Assembly (NCBI RefSeq): GCF_036250675.1
Contig: NZ_CP109592.1
Span: forward strand, 8,742,001-8,806,000
Direction of reading: 5' to 3'
Length of the DNA stretch: 64,000 nucleotides
DNA from: Streptomyces sp. NBC_01689
GTDB lineage: Bacteria > Actinomycetota > Actinomycetes > Streptomycetales > Streptomycetaceae
Numbering within the stretch: position 1 is the first letter of the stretch; every line of letters begins with the position of its first letter. The notes under the pieces are model-generated. The model did not search any database, had not been told where the DNA came from, and saw only the letters and a program-made list of their open reading frames with translations. This document shows, one piece after another, positions 33,839-42,158 of this stretch. The position numbers were made by a program, and so were the translations under genes.

Positions 33839-33871
33839 ACTGGTCTACACCCTTGACTGGTACAGACCAAA
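33839..33871 (+). promoter_or_regulatory. Two DasR-type boxes (chitinase direct repeat)
   Basis: ACTGGTCTACACC at 33839 and ACTGGTACAGACCA at 33856 are direct repeats 17 bp apart. Both resemble the DasR responsive element ACTGGTCTAGACCAGT and the 12-bp direct repeats known in Streptomyces chitinase promoters. DasR is the GntR-type regulator of GlcNAc/chitin use. The chitinase start is about 130 bp downstream. Confidence 0.75.
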
Positions 33872-34002
33872 GCGGTTGAGTGTGGCCCCACACCCCCCAC
33901 CGTGGCCGCCTCCCGGATGCCGTGACCGAGTTCTTCGGCGCGTGCGCACAAGGCTCCGACCTTGCCTCCGGTGCGGCCTGGCACCGCAAAGGAACTGATC
34001 CT

Positions 34003-34890
34003 GTGTCGAAGCGCCGCCTCTCCGCACTCCTGGCCGCGATCGTGGTCGGAACATCCGCACCCGTACTGCTGCCGGCCGCAGGTGCCTCCGCCGCCTCCTG
34101 TTCGAGCTACCCGAACTGGGTGCCGGGCAGGTCGTACGTCACCGGCAACATCGTCCGCTACACCGACGGCAAGGCCTACATCGCCGAGCACGACAACCCG
34201 GGTTACGACCCGGTCATCAGCACCTGGTACTGGGAGCCCTACGCGTGTGACGGCGGCTCCACCAACCCGTCCGGCTTCGTCGTGAGCGAGGCGCAGTTCA
34301 ACCAGATGTTCCCGAACCGGAACTCCTTCTACACCTACAACGGCCTCAAGGCCGCGCTGAGTTCCTACCCGGGCTTCGCCAACACGGGCAGCGACACGGT
34401 CAAGAAGCAGGAGGCCGCGGCCTTCCTCGCCAACGTCAACCACGAGACCGGCGGACTGGTCTACGTGGTGGAGCAGAACACCGCCAACTACCCGCACTAC
34501 TGCGACTGGAGCCAGCCCTACGGCTGCCCGGCGGGCCAGTCGGCCTACTACGGGCGGGGCCCGATCCAGCTCAGCTGGAACTTCAACTACAAGGCCGCGG
34601 GCGACGCGTTGGGCATCGACCTCCTCAACAATCCCAACCTCGTCCAGACCGACGCCTCCGTCGCCTGGAAGACGGGGCTCTGGTACTGGAACACGCAGTC
34701 GGGCCCCGGCACGATGACGCCGCACAACGCGATGGTCAACAGTGCCGGATTCGGCCAGACCATCCGCAGCATCAACGGCTCCCTGGAGTGCGACGGCAGG
34801 AACCCCGCGCAGGTGCAGAGCCGTGTGGACGCCTACCAGCGGTTCGTACAGATCCTGGGCACCTCCGCGGGCGCCAACCTCTACTGCTGA
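34003..34890 (+). CDS. Secreted GH19 chitinase with CBM5/12 domain
   Basis: A 295-residue exported enzyme. Signal peptide 1-31 (MSKRRLSALLAAIVVGTSAP then ASA/AS). Residues about 33-82 are a chitin-binding CBM5/12 module (YPNWVPGRSYVTGNIVRY, WYWEPYAC). The GH19 catalytic domain covers 90-295, with catalytic Glu148 in NHETGG and Glu157 in VVEQNT, and the YYGRGPIQLSWNFNY motif. It hydrolyses chitin with inversion outside the cell. GTG 34003 has AAAGGAA upstream; tandem DasR-like boxes suggest induction by chitin products. Confidence 0.94.
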   Translation: MSKRRLSALLAAIVVGTSAPVLLPAAGASAASCSSYPNWVPGRSYVTGNIVRYTDGKAYIAEHDNPGYDPVISTWYWEPYACDGGSTNPSGFVVSEAQFNQMFPNRNSFYTYNGLKAALSSYPGFANTGSDTVKKQEAAAFLANVNHETGGLVYVVEQNTANYPHYCDWSQPYGCPAGQSAYYGRGPIQLSWNFNYKAAGDALGIDLLNNPNLVQTDASVAWKTGLWYWNTQSGPGTMTPHNAMVNSAGFGQTIRSINGSLECDGRNPAQVQSRVDAYQRFVQILGTSAGANLYC

Positions 34891-35269
34891 TCGACAGCCG
34901 CGGGCCCGGCCGGCCGGCTCCGAGGACCGCTGCGTCCCGGGGCCGGCCGGTCCACGCCGTCCGGGACCCCGCGCCGCAGGTCGGCGGCCGGTGCGGCGGC
35001 CCGTGGCGCCTCCGGAACGCCCCGGGCCGCCGGTGCGTTCGCTCCGCCGCGGCTCCAGTGACCCGGTCCGCCACGCCCGCGCCGCGCGGCGGACGGCCCG
35101 CGCCGCGGGCGCGCGGACCGCCGCGTCGAGAATGACGCGTTCTCTCCGGAGCGGCCCCGCCCGCTCCGCCCCGGGGCAACCATGCGCATGCGGTATTCGT
35201 CCCCTCTTGTGGCTGTGGTACGTCCGAGCGGCCGAACCCCCCACAGGCATGGCGAGCGAAAGAGACCGC
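34891..35269. other. Gene-free spacer after the chitinase
   Basis: About 380 bp of GC-rich sequence. CCGGCCGG-type runs near 34908-34950 could fold and end the chitinase transcript, but no single long perfect hairpin stands out. The last 100 bp is less GC-rich (GCATGCGGTATTCGTCCCC) and should contain the promoter of the ArsR-like gene. Confidence 0.4.
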
Positions 35270-36325
35270 ATGCTCCGCATCCACTTCACCTCGTACGACC
35301 TCCAGAACATCCGAGTCGCCCGTCAACCCGATCCCCTGTGGGAACTGATGTGCAGTGTCTGCCGGTTGGAGACCGGCCAGGGACCACTCGAATTCGGACA
35401 CTGGCGCCGCTCCGTCTCCCAGCGGTTCGCCGGTGACGCCACCCTCGGCCGCGCACTGCTCCCCTTACGGACCCTGATCCCGTCCACCGGTTACATCCCC
35501 GACTTCCTCACCCCTCCGGTCACCGGCGGCGGACTGTCCGAGGGCCTCGACCAGCTGCTGCGCACCCCGCGCGCCCAACTCGTCCGTGAGATGTCCCGGT
35601 TGGCCGAGTCGCGCCCCGTCCCGGCCTGGACCGCCTCGCTGGGCCGCCCGGGCGGCGACGCGCTCAAGTCGGTCGCGAACGCCCTCGGCGTCTACTTCCG
35701 GGCCCTGCTGGAACCGCACTGGCCGCACATCCGCTCGGCGGTGGGCAACGATGTCGGCGTCCGCTCCCGTGCCCTGCTCGACGGCGGAACCCAGTCGCTG
35801 CTCGAAGGGCTGCGCCCGATGGCGCGCTGGAACGCGCCGGTGCTCGAAGTGAACTACCCCGTCGAGCGCGACCTGTATCTGGAGGGCCGCGGACTGCTCC
35901 TCGTCCCCTCCTTCTTCTGCTGGCGCAGGCCCACCGCGCTCGCCGACCCGGGACTCGATCCCGTGCTCGTCTACCCGGTGGCGAAGACACCGCTCGCCGT
36001 CGCGGACGGCACGGACGGCGGAGTCCGGCGTCTGCTGGGCCGCACCCGCGCGGCCGTACTGACCGAGGTCGCCGGGCAGAGCGCCCGCACCACCTCCGAG
36101 GTGGCCGAGGCCGTGGGGATCGCGCTGCCCAGCGCCAGCTACCAGATCGGCGTGCTGCGCGACGGTGGGCTGGTGGCCAGCCACCGCGACGGCAAGTACG
36201 TCCTGCACACGGCCACCCTGCTGGGCCTGCGGCTGCTCGGTACCGGCCCGCGGATCCGGGTGCGGGAGCAGCGACCCGTGCGGGGGGCGGTCGCCGCGGC
36301 GTGGCATGATCGGGGCCATGCTTGA
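35270..36325 (+). CDS. ArsR-like winged-helix regulator (DUF5937 type) with TTA codon
   Basis: A 351-residue protein: a long N-terminal domain (1-250) starting MLRIHFTSYDLQNIRVARQP, of the DUF5937 kind, and a C-terminal ArsR-type winged helix (RTRAAVLTEVAGQSARTTSE, ALPSASYQIGVLRDGGLVASHRDGKYV). Codon 66 at 35465-35467 is TTA, the only in-frame TTA I found in the window, making translation bldA-dependent. GAAAGAGA precedes the ATG. The stop overlaps the RNase H start by 8 nt. Confidence 0.88.
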   Translation: MLRIHFTSYDLQNIRVARQPDPLWELMCSVCRLETGQGPLEFGHWRRSVSQRFAGDATLGRALLPLRTLIPSTGYIPDFLTPPVTGGGLSEGLDQLLRTPRAQLVREMSRLAESRPVPAWTASLGRPGGDALKSVANALGVYFRALLEPHWPHIRSAVGNDVGVRSRALLDGGTQSLLEGLRPMARWNAPVLEVNYPVERDLYLEGRGLLLVPSFFCWRRPTALADPGLDPVLVYPVAKTPLAVADGTDGGVRRLLGRTRAAVLTEVAGQSARTTSEVAEAVGIALPSASYQIGVLRDGGLVASHRDGKYVLHTATLLGLRLLGTGPRIRVREQRPVRGAVAAAWHDRGHA

Positions 36326-37034
36326 ACGCGTGGTGGCCGCCTGTGACGGGGCTTCGAAGGGAAACCCGGGACCGGCCGGATGGGCGTGGGTCGTCGCCGA
36401 CGGCGAGGAGACGCCCACCCGCTGGGAGGCCGGGCCGCTGGGCAGGGCTACCAACAACGTGGCCGAACTCACCGCGCTGGAGCGCCTGTTGACGGCGGTG
36501 GCGCCGGAGGTCCCACTGGAGATCCGGATGGACTCCCAGTACGCGATGAAGGCCGTCACGACCTGGCTGCCCGGCTGGAAGCGCAAGGGATGGAAGACGG
36601 CGTCCGGCAAGCCGGTCGCCAACCAGGAGCTCGTCGCGCGCATCGACGAGCTCCTCGACGGCCGCAGCGTGGAGTTCCGCTACGTCCCCGCCCACCAGGT
36701 CGACGGTGACCGGCTGAACGACTTCGCCGACCGGGCCGCGAGCCAGGCGGCCGTCGTCCAGCAGCCGGCGGGCAGTGACCTGGGCTCCCCGGAACCCCCC
36801 GCGTCCCCCGACACCCCGCCCGCGGGCGCCGCCCGGCGCCGTGCCCCGGCCAGGACGCCGCGCCAGGGCGCACCCGCCGCACGGCAGGGCGCGCCGGCGC
36901 GGACGATCAAGGCCAAGTTCCCCGGCCGCTGCCTCTGTGGCCGCTCGTACGCGGCGGGCGAGTCCATCGCCAAGAACGGCCAGAGCTGGGGACATCCCGA
37001 GTGCCGCGCGTCCGAGACCAGCGACGCTCAGTAA
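36318..37034 (+). CDS. rnhA: RNase HI with C-terminal Cys motif
   Basis: A 238-residue protein. The RNase H domain (1-145) has acidic residues in ACDGASKGNPG (Asp), NNVAELTAL (Glu), RMDSQYAMKAV (Asp) and NDFADRAAS (Asp), plus the His loop YVPAHQVDGD. A Pro/Ala/Arg-rich linker follows, then a small C-terminal module GRCLCGRSYAAGESIAKNGQ ending in GHPEC, which looks zinc-binding (Cys/Cys/His/Cys). It degrades RNA in RNA-DNA hybrids. CATGAT ends 8 nt before the ATG and no ribosome site is present, so it may be leaderless as well as read from the upstream gene. Confidence 0.9.
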   Translation: MLERVVAACDGASKGNPGPAGWAWVVADGEETPTRWEAGPLGRATNNVAELTALERLLTAVAPEVPLEIRMDSQYAMKAVTTWLPGWKRKGWKTASGKPVANQELVARIDELLDGRSVEFRYVPAHQVDGDRLNDFADRAASQAAVVQQPAGSDLGSPEPPASPDTPPAGAARRRAPARTPRQGAPAARQGAPARTIKAKFPGRCLCGRSYAAGESIAKNGQSWGHPECRASETSDAQ

Positions 37035-37067
37035 CGCCGAGACGCCCGCAGACGTGACGCGGGCGAC

Positions 37068-37098
37068 GCGGTGGCCCCGGAATAGGCGGGGCCACCGC
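37068..37098. terminator. Bidirectional terminator between rnhA and melC2
   Basis: GCGGTGGCCCCG (37068-37079) pairs exactly with CGGGGCCACCGC (37087-37098) around a 7-nt loop. A smaller GCCCGC/GCGGGC stem lies just before it. Confidence 0.85.
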
Positions 37099-37148
37099 AC
37101 CGTGCCCGGCGTCGGCAGGGGAGTGCCGCGGCCGGGCGGTCCCTCGGT

Positions 37149-37973
37149 TCAGGCGACGTCGAACGTGTAGAACGCGGTGTGGTCCAGGAGGTCCGAGGGG
37201 CGCACGTCGTTCCACGGTTTCATCGTCTCGCCCAGGTCCACGACGTCGGGCGTGCCGGACCGCGGCAGGTAGCGGGAGCCGGGGTGGCGGCGCTGCCACT
37301 CCGCCCAGAGCTTGTCTATGTAGGCGTGGTGGAGCCAGAACACGGGGTCGTTGGGGGAGACGCCGGTAGCCATCTGGCCGCCGACCCAGACGTGCACACG
37401 ATTGTGGAGGTTGACCCCGCGCCAGCCTTCGAGATGGTTGCGGAAGCCGTCCGAGGCGCTGTTCCACGGCGCCATGTCGTACGTGGCCATCCCGAGCACC
37501 GATTCCACCTCCGCACGGGTCGGCAGCTCCCGGACACCGGTGCCGAGCGAACGTCTCAGGTACGTACGGCTGTCGACGCGCACGTTGATCGTCCAGTCGC
37601 CCGTGGCCGCCGCGAAGGGGCCGTCCGTCACCCGGCCGTCCAGACTGCGGCCGGTGCCGCCGAGGAAGTCCGGGGCCCACAGGGCGGAGCGGGGCGAGCG
37701 GTCGGTGCTCCAGTCCCAGTACGGCAGGGCGACCGAGGCGTCCACGGACTGCAGGGCCCGTTCGAACTCCAGCAGGAACCTGCGGTGCCAGGGCAGGAAC
37801 GACGGCGAACGATGGCCCGTCCGTTCGCCGTTGTCGGTGTCGCCGAGGATGAAGGCGTTGTGCGTGGTGACGAAGGCGTCGTAGCGGCCACTGCGCTTGA
37901 GCTGGAGGAGCGCGTCGACGAAACGCCGCTTCTCGTCGGCGGAGAGGTTCGCCTGGTTCTTGCGTACGGTCAT
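37149..37973 (-). CDS. melC2: Tyrosinase MelC2
   Basis: A 274-residue type-3 copper monophenol monooxygenase that makes melanin precursors from tyrosine. The six Cu ligands match Streptomyces tyrosinase numbering: His38 (TTHNAF), His54 and His63 (GHRSPSFLPWHRRF), His190 and His194 (LHNRVHVW) and His216 (WLHHAYID). It has no signal peptide; export occurs in complex with the Tat-targeted MelC1, encoded upstream with a 66-bp gap. Expect dark diffusible pigment in the host if expressed. Confidence 0.97.
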   Translation of the reverse strand: MTVRKNQANLSADEKRRFVDALLQLKRSGRYDAFVTTHNAFILGDTDNGERTGHRSPSFLPWHRRFLLEFERALQSVDASVALPYWDWSTDRSPRSALWAPDFLGGTGRSLDGRVTDGPFAAATGDWTINVRVDSRTYLRRSLGTGVRELPTRAEVESVLGMATYDMAPWNSASDGFRNHLEGWRGVNLHNRVHVWVGGQMATGVSPNDPVFWLHHAYIDKLWAEWQRRHPGSRYLPRSGTPDVVDLGETMKPWNDVRPSDLLDHTAFYTFDVA

Positions 37974-38039
37974 GTGCGGGACTCCCCGGTGTGCTGTGCT
38001 GTGCTGACGTGCTGGTGGTGTCGCTGTCCTCGGATACGG

Positions 38040-38411
38040 TCAGCCGAGCGGGACGAGAGGTGCCCCCTGCAGTTCCACGACCGCGGCGCGGGCGGCGGCG
38101 CGCGGGGTGGCCACCGGGTCGTAGTGGCTGACGACGCTGATCCAGCTGCCGTCCGCGTTCTGCATCACGTGCAGTTCCACCCCGTCGACGAACACGCCGT
38201 AGCCGCCGCCGTGATGGTGGCCGCGGGCCCCGGGCCGGCCCTCGATCCGGCGGCCCCGGTAGACCTCGTCGAAGGGCTCCGGTCCGTCGTGGTGCCCGGC
38301 CGCCGGCATCGCCGCCGAGGCGGACGCGGTGGTGGTGAGTGCCTGGCCGCCGGCCACGGCGGCGAGGGCCGCCGCGGCGCCGAGCGCACGGCGACGAGTC
38401 AGTTCCGGCAT
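38040..38411 (-). CDS. melC1: Tyrosinase cofactor/chaperone MelC1
   Basis: A 123-residue caddie protein. The Tat signal [18 protein letters not shown] leads to an AxA-type cleavage region near residue 33. The mature part has [19 protein letters not shown] and a His-rich stretch [22 protein letters not shown] that inserts near the tyrosinase copper site. It delivers copper and carries MelC2 through the Tat system. ATG 38411 has AGGAGGAA upstream. First gene of the mel operon. Confidence 0.96.
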   Translation of the reverse strand: MPELTRRRALGAAAALAAVAGGQALTTTASASAAMPAAGHHDGPEPFDEVYRGRRIEGRPGARGHHHGGGYGVFVDGVELHVMQNADGSWISVVSHYDPVATPRAAARAAVVELQGAPLVPLG

Positions 38412-38755
38412 GCGGATTCCTCCTGGGATCAGTGCTGTTGACGACCCGACATGCCTATCCGCTCCCGGGAGACGGGGAGAAATCGCCGGAAGCCGGTTGG
38501 CTGTGATCCGGACAATTGATGAGATGTCGTCCAAGGTTGAACGAAGATGATCTTGTTGTGCGCGCCGCCCCGGTCCACCGGAAACCGGAATTCCTCCGGT
38601 CGGCCCGCGCGCCCTCGGCGATCTTCCGGGCGCGGCGGGAGCCGGGTGGCGTGGCTCACGCCCTCAAGGTGGCGCGAAGGGTGAACCGGCCCCCGGACCG
38701 CCCCTGCTACCCTTCGTGTCCAATCGACAGCTCTGTGTGACCCATGGGAGTACGC
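38412..38755. other. Divergent promoter region, mel operon / FAD monooxygenase
   Basis: No gene is supported; the one open frame (38516-38740) has no ribosome site and atypical composition. The stretch around 38510-38560 is the least GC-rich and carries AAGAT-G-ATCTT (38544-38554), a perfect 11-bp palindrome, and CTCCCGGGAG at 38462. Promoters for both flanking genes must lie here. Confidence 0.4.
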
Positions 38756-39958
38756 GTGAAGATCGCGTGCGTCGGCGGCGGACCGGCCGGCCTCTACTTC
38801 TCGATCCTGATGAAGCGCCAGGACCCGTCCCACGACATCACCGTCCACGAACGCAACCCGGCCGGATCGACCTACGGCTGGGGGGTGACGTACTGGTCGG
38901 CCCTGCTCGACAAACTCCACGAGGGTGACCCGGAGTCCGCCCGCGCCGTCCGCGCGAACTCGGTCCGCTGGAGCGACGGGGTCGCCCACATCGGCGGCGA
39001 GACGACGGTGCACCACGGCGACGAGGGCTTCGGCATCGGCCGCCGACGGCTGCTGGACCTCCTCGCGGAACGCGCGCGGGCCCTGGGGGTGCGCATCGCG
39101 TACGAACAGGAGATCAGCCCCGACCGGCTGCCCGAGGCCGATCTCGTCGTGGCCTGCGACGGAGTCAACAGCGCGCTGCGCGCGGCCCACGCCGACCACT
39201 TCGGCAGTGACATCATCCTCGGCCGCAACATCTACGCCTGGCTCGGCACCACCAAGGTCTTCGACTCCTTCACCTTCGGCTTCGTCGAGACGGAGCACGG
39301 CTGGATCTGGTGCTACGCCTACCGGTTCGGCGAGGACCGCAGCACCTGTGTCGTCGAGTGCTCGCCGGAGACGTGGACCGGCCTCGGTCTCGACCGGACC
39401 GGCGAGGCCGACGGTCTCGCCCTGCTGGAGAAGATCTTCGCCGACCTCCTCGACGGCCACGGCCTGATCGGCCGGGAGCACGCCGACGGCGGTGCCCAGT
39501 GGCTGAACTTCCGCACGCTCACCAACCGCACCTGGCACCGCGGCAACCTCGTCCTGCTCGGCGACGCCGCCCACACCACGCACTACTCGATCGGCGCCGG
39601 CACCACGCTCGCGCTGGAGGACGCCATCGCCCTGGCCGCGGCGCTCGGCGAGCGCGGGGACCTGCCCGCCGCCCTGACCCGGTACGAACAGGAGCGCAGG
39701 TCCGCGCTCCTGTCGGTGCAGAGCGCCGCCCGGCACAGCGCCCAGTGGTACGAGAACCTGCCGCGGTACGTCCGCCTTCCGGCGGCGCAGATGTTCGCCC
39801 TGCTCGGCCAGCGGCACTCGCCGCTGCTCCCGTACGTCCCGCCCCAGCTGTACTACCGGATCGACCGTGCGGCCGGACGGCTGGAGGCGCTGCGCCGTTT
39901 CAAACGCTGGCTGGGGCCGCGCGTTGCGCGCACGGTGCAGGCCCGCGCGCGCCGGTAG
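38756..39958 (+). CDS. FAD-dependent aromatic monooxygenase
   Basis: A 400-residue flavoprotein hydroxylase. FAD-binding fold at the N-terminus KIACVGGGPAGLYFSILMKR, the DG motif region VVACDGVNSALR and the second FAD motif LLGDAAHTTHYSIGAGTTLALEDA. Similarity by eye is to the VioD / anthraniloyl-CoA-type subgroup, which has the GWGVTYW motif after strand two. GTG 38756 has GGGAG 5 nt upstream; the ATG at 38744 has none. Its neighbour is an MFS exporter, so it could modify a compound that is then pumped out (inference). Confidence 0.88.
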   Translation: MKIACVGGGPAGLYFSILMKRQDPSHDITVHERNPAGSTYGWGVTYWSALLDKLHEGDPESARAVRANSVRWSDGVAHIGGETTVHHGDEGFGIGRRRLLDLLAERARALGVRIAYEQEISPDRLPEADLVVACDGVNSALRAAHADHFGSDIILGRNIYAWLGTTKVFDSFTFGFVETEHGWIWCYAYRFGEDRSTCVVECSPETWTGLGLDRTGEADGLALLEKIFADLLDGHGLIGREHADGGAQWLNFRTLTNRTWHRGNLVLLGDAAHTTHYSIGAGTTLALEDAIALAAALGERGDLPAALTRYEQERRSALLSVQSAARHSAQWYENLPRYVRLPAAQMFALLGQRHSPLLPYVPPQLYYRIDRAAGRLEALRRFKRWLGPRVARTVQARARR

Positions 39959-39987
39959 CCGCCCGCCGGGAGAAGGGTGCGCGTTGA

Positions 39988-40028
39988 GTGAATAGTGATT
40001 CACCCATTATGGTGAATTCCTATTCACC
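39988..40028. promoter_or_regulatory. Twin palindromic TetR-type operator
   Basis: GTGAAT-AGTG-ATTCAC (39988-40003) and GGTGAAT-TCCT-ATTCACC (40011-40028) are two perfect palindromes with the same half site and 4-bp centres, 24 bp centre to centre. They lie 33 bp before the MFS gene, whose operon includes a TetR regulator. The AT-rich spacer and TATTCA would hold the promoter. Confidence 0.8.
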
Positions 40029-40060
40029 TGCTTTTTCGCGCGTCTACCTCTGGAGTGTTC

Positions 40061-41506
40061 ATGGCGGCACTGCGTGACCGGCTGACCGTGCCGGTCCTCG
40101 CCCTCGGCGGGAGCCTCATGGCCGTCATGCAGGTGGTGGTGGTACCGCTCCTGCCCGACCTGCCCCGGCTGACGGGCGCGTCGGCCGGCGCGGTGTCCTG
40201 GATGGTGACGGCGACCCTGCTGACCGGAGCCGTCCTGAACCCCGTCCTGGGACGAGCGGGCGACATGTACGGCAAGAAGCGCGTGCTGCTACTCGCCCTC
40301 GGGATGATGACGGCCGGGTCGCTGATGTGCGCTCTCACGTCGGACATCCGGGTGCTCATCGTGGCGCGCGCCCTGCAGGGCGCGGCGGCCGCCGTCGTAC
40401 CGCTGTCGATCAGCCTCCTGAGGGACGAACTGCCCCCGGAGCGCACGGGCTCCGCGGTGGCGCTGATGAGTTCCACGGTCGGGATCGGCGCGGCCCTCGG
40501 GCTGCCGCTCGCCGCCATGGTGGTCCAGTACGCCAACTGGCACGTGATGTTCTGGGGGACGACCGTCATCGGGGCCCTGGGCACCGGGCTGGCCTGGTGG
40601 GCGGTGCGCGAGTCGCCCGTCCGTGAACCGGGCCGCTTCGACAGCGTCGGCGCGCTGGGTCTGGCCGTCGGGCTCACCTGCCTGCTGATGGGCGTGTCCC
40701 AGGGCGGCCAGTGGGGCTGGACCAGCCCCACGGTCCTCGGTCTGTTCGCCGGCAGCGTCCTCGTCCTCGGCCTGTGGTGGGTACAGCAGCTGCGTGCCGA
40801 ACGGCCCCTGGTCGACCTGAAGCTGGCCACCAGCCCCCGTGTCGCCCTGCCGCACGTCGCCGCGCTGCTCACCGGGTTCGCGTTCTACGCCAACTCCCTG
40901 GTGACCGCGCAGCTGGTGCAGGCGCCCAAGGCGACCGGGTACGGACTCGGCCTGTCCATCGTCGCGACCGGCGTCTGCCTGCTCCCCGGCGGGGTGACCA
41001 TGCTGCTGCTCTCCCCGGTGTCGGCGCGCGTCTCGGCGGCCCGGGGCGCCCGGGTGACGCTGGCGATAGGAACCGTGATCATCGCCTTCGGCTACGGCAT
41101 CCGCATTCTCGACAGCCGTGACCTGTGGGTGGTCGTGCTGGGCTCCGCGGTCTGCGCGACGGGCACCACCTTCGCCTACTCCGCGCTGCCGACCCTGATC
41201 CTGCGGGCCGTGCCCGCCGGGCAGACCGCCTCGGCCAACGGCGTCAACGTACTCATGCGCACCATCGGCCAGGCCGTGAGCAGCGCCGCGGTGGCCGCGA
41301 TCCTGGTCCACCACACGACCCTGATCGGCGGCGCGCCGATCCCGACCCTGCACGGCTATCTGCTGGCCTTCGCCCTGGCCGGTACGGTCGCCCTGGTGGC
41401 CTGCGCCGCCTCCCTCGCCATCCCCGCCGACCCCCCGTCCCGCGGTGCCCGGCGGGCCTCGGGCACCACCGAGGCGTCCCGGGACGGAGCACTGGAAGGA
41501 GCGTGA
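40061..41506 (+). CDS. MFS drug transporter (DHA2-like)
   Basis: A 481-residue, about 14-span major facilitator. Motif A is LGRAGDMYGKKRVLLLAL; motif B region RALQGAAAAVVPLSISLLRDELP; motif C-like GIGAALGLPLAAMVVQYANWHVMF. DHA2 proteins export drugs or metabolites by proton antiport. GGAG 5 nt before ATG 40061 sets the start. It overlaps the TetR gene by 4 nt (GTGA), and the twin palindrome upstream is its likely operator. Confidence 0.93.
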   Translation: MAALRDRLTVPVLALGGSLMAVMQVVVVPLLPDLPRLTGASAGAVSWMVTATLLTGAVLNPVLGRAGDMYGKKRVLLLALGMMTAGSLMCALTSDIRVLIVARALQGAAAAVVPLSISLLRDELPPERTGSAVALMSSTVGIGAALGLPLAAMVVQYANWHVMFWGTTVIGALGTGLAWWAVRESPVREPGRFDSVGALGLAVGLTCLLMGVSQGGQWGWTSPTVLGLFAGSVLVLGLWWVQQLRAERPLVDLKLATSPRVALPHVAALLTGFAFYANSLVTAQLVQAPKATGYGLGLSIVATGVCLLPGGVTMLLLSPVSARVSAARGARVTLAIGTVIIAFGYGIRILDSRDLWVVVLGSAVCATGTTFAYSALPTLILRAVPAGQTASANGVNVLMRTIGQAVSSAAVAAILVHHTTLIGGAPIPTLHGYLLAFALAGTVALVACAASLAIPADPPSRGARRASGTTEASRDGALEGA

Positions 41507-42105
41507 GCACCGTGTCCGTCCCGCCCCCCGGGGCGCCGGAGGCGGCCCCGGGCGCCGTCCAGCGCCGTGACGCCGAGGCCACGAAGGCGGCGATCCTGCG
41601 CGCGGCCCGTCACCTCATGGCGCGTCACGCGCACACGGACATCACCCTCAAGGCGGTGGCCGACCGGGCCGGTGTGAGCGCGCCGCTGATCCTCAAGTAC
41701 TTCGGGAACAAGGACGCGCTCTTCGCCCGCGTGATGTCCTTCGAGACGGACGCCGCCGCCCTGCTGGACGCGCCCCTGGCGGAGCTCGGCCCGCACATGG
41801 TCCGCCATCTGCTGCTCGGCCAGACCGAGCGGGGCGCCGACCCCGTCCTGCGGATCGTCTTCGCCCCGCTCCACGGAGAACAGGGCGACACCCTCCGCGC
41901 CAACTTCCGCACCCAGGTCAGCGATCGGCTCGCCGGACGCCTCGCAGGTCCCGACGCCGGCCTGCGCGCCGAACTCGCCGTCGGCACCCTGCTCGGGCTC
42001 GGAGTCATGTACGGCATCGCACGCGGTTCCCGGCTCCGCGCCACGGCGGTCGAGGACATCGTCGAGCGGTACGGCCCGACGGTGCAGGCGCTGCTGACGC
42101 CGTAG
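41503..42105 (+). CDS. TetR-family repressor of the MFS operon
   Basis: A 200-residue regulator with an N-terminal HTH (EATKAAILRAARHLMARHAH, DITLKAVADRAGVSAPLILKYFGNKDALF) and an all-helical ligand domain of the TetR_C type with LGPHMVRHLLLGQ. The GTG overlaps the MFS stop; another GTG at 41512 sits at a better distance from AAGGAG, so the first three residues are uncertain. It probably represses its own operon via 39988-40028. Confidence 0.92.
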   Translation: MSTVSVPPPGAPEAAPGAVQRRDAEATKAAILRAARHLMARHAHTDITLKAVADRAGVSAPLILKYFGNKDALFARVMSFETDAAALLDAPLAELGPHMVRHLLLGQTERGADPVLRIVFAPLHGEQGDTLRANFRTQVSDRLAGRLAGPDAGLRAELAVGTLLGLGVMYGIARGSRLRATAVEDIVERYGPTVQALLTP

Positions 42106-42158
42106 GACCGGCCGCCTCGGGCCGGGAGGGGGTCCGTCGCCGGGGCCGGCGCGCGGTA

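Noticed and set aside
33602..33856. Short gene encoding a Thr-Ser repeat peptide over the 12-bp repeats
   Set aside because: The frame starts at a weak GTG inside a terminator hairpin with no ribosome site and runs into the chitinase operator.
38516..38740. A 74-codon frame between melC1 and the FAD monooxygenase
   Set aside because: No ribosome site, no hydrophobic or conserved pattern; the stretch must hold two divergent promoters.
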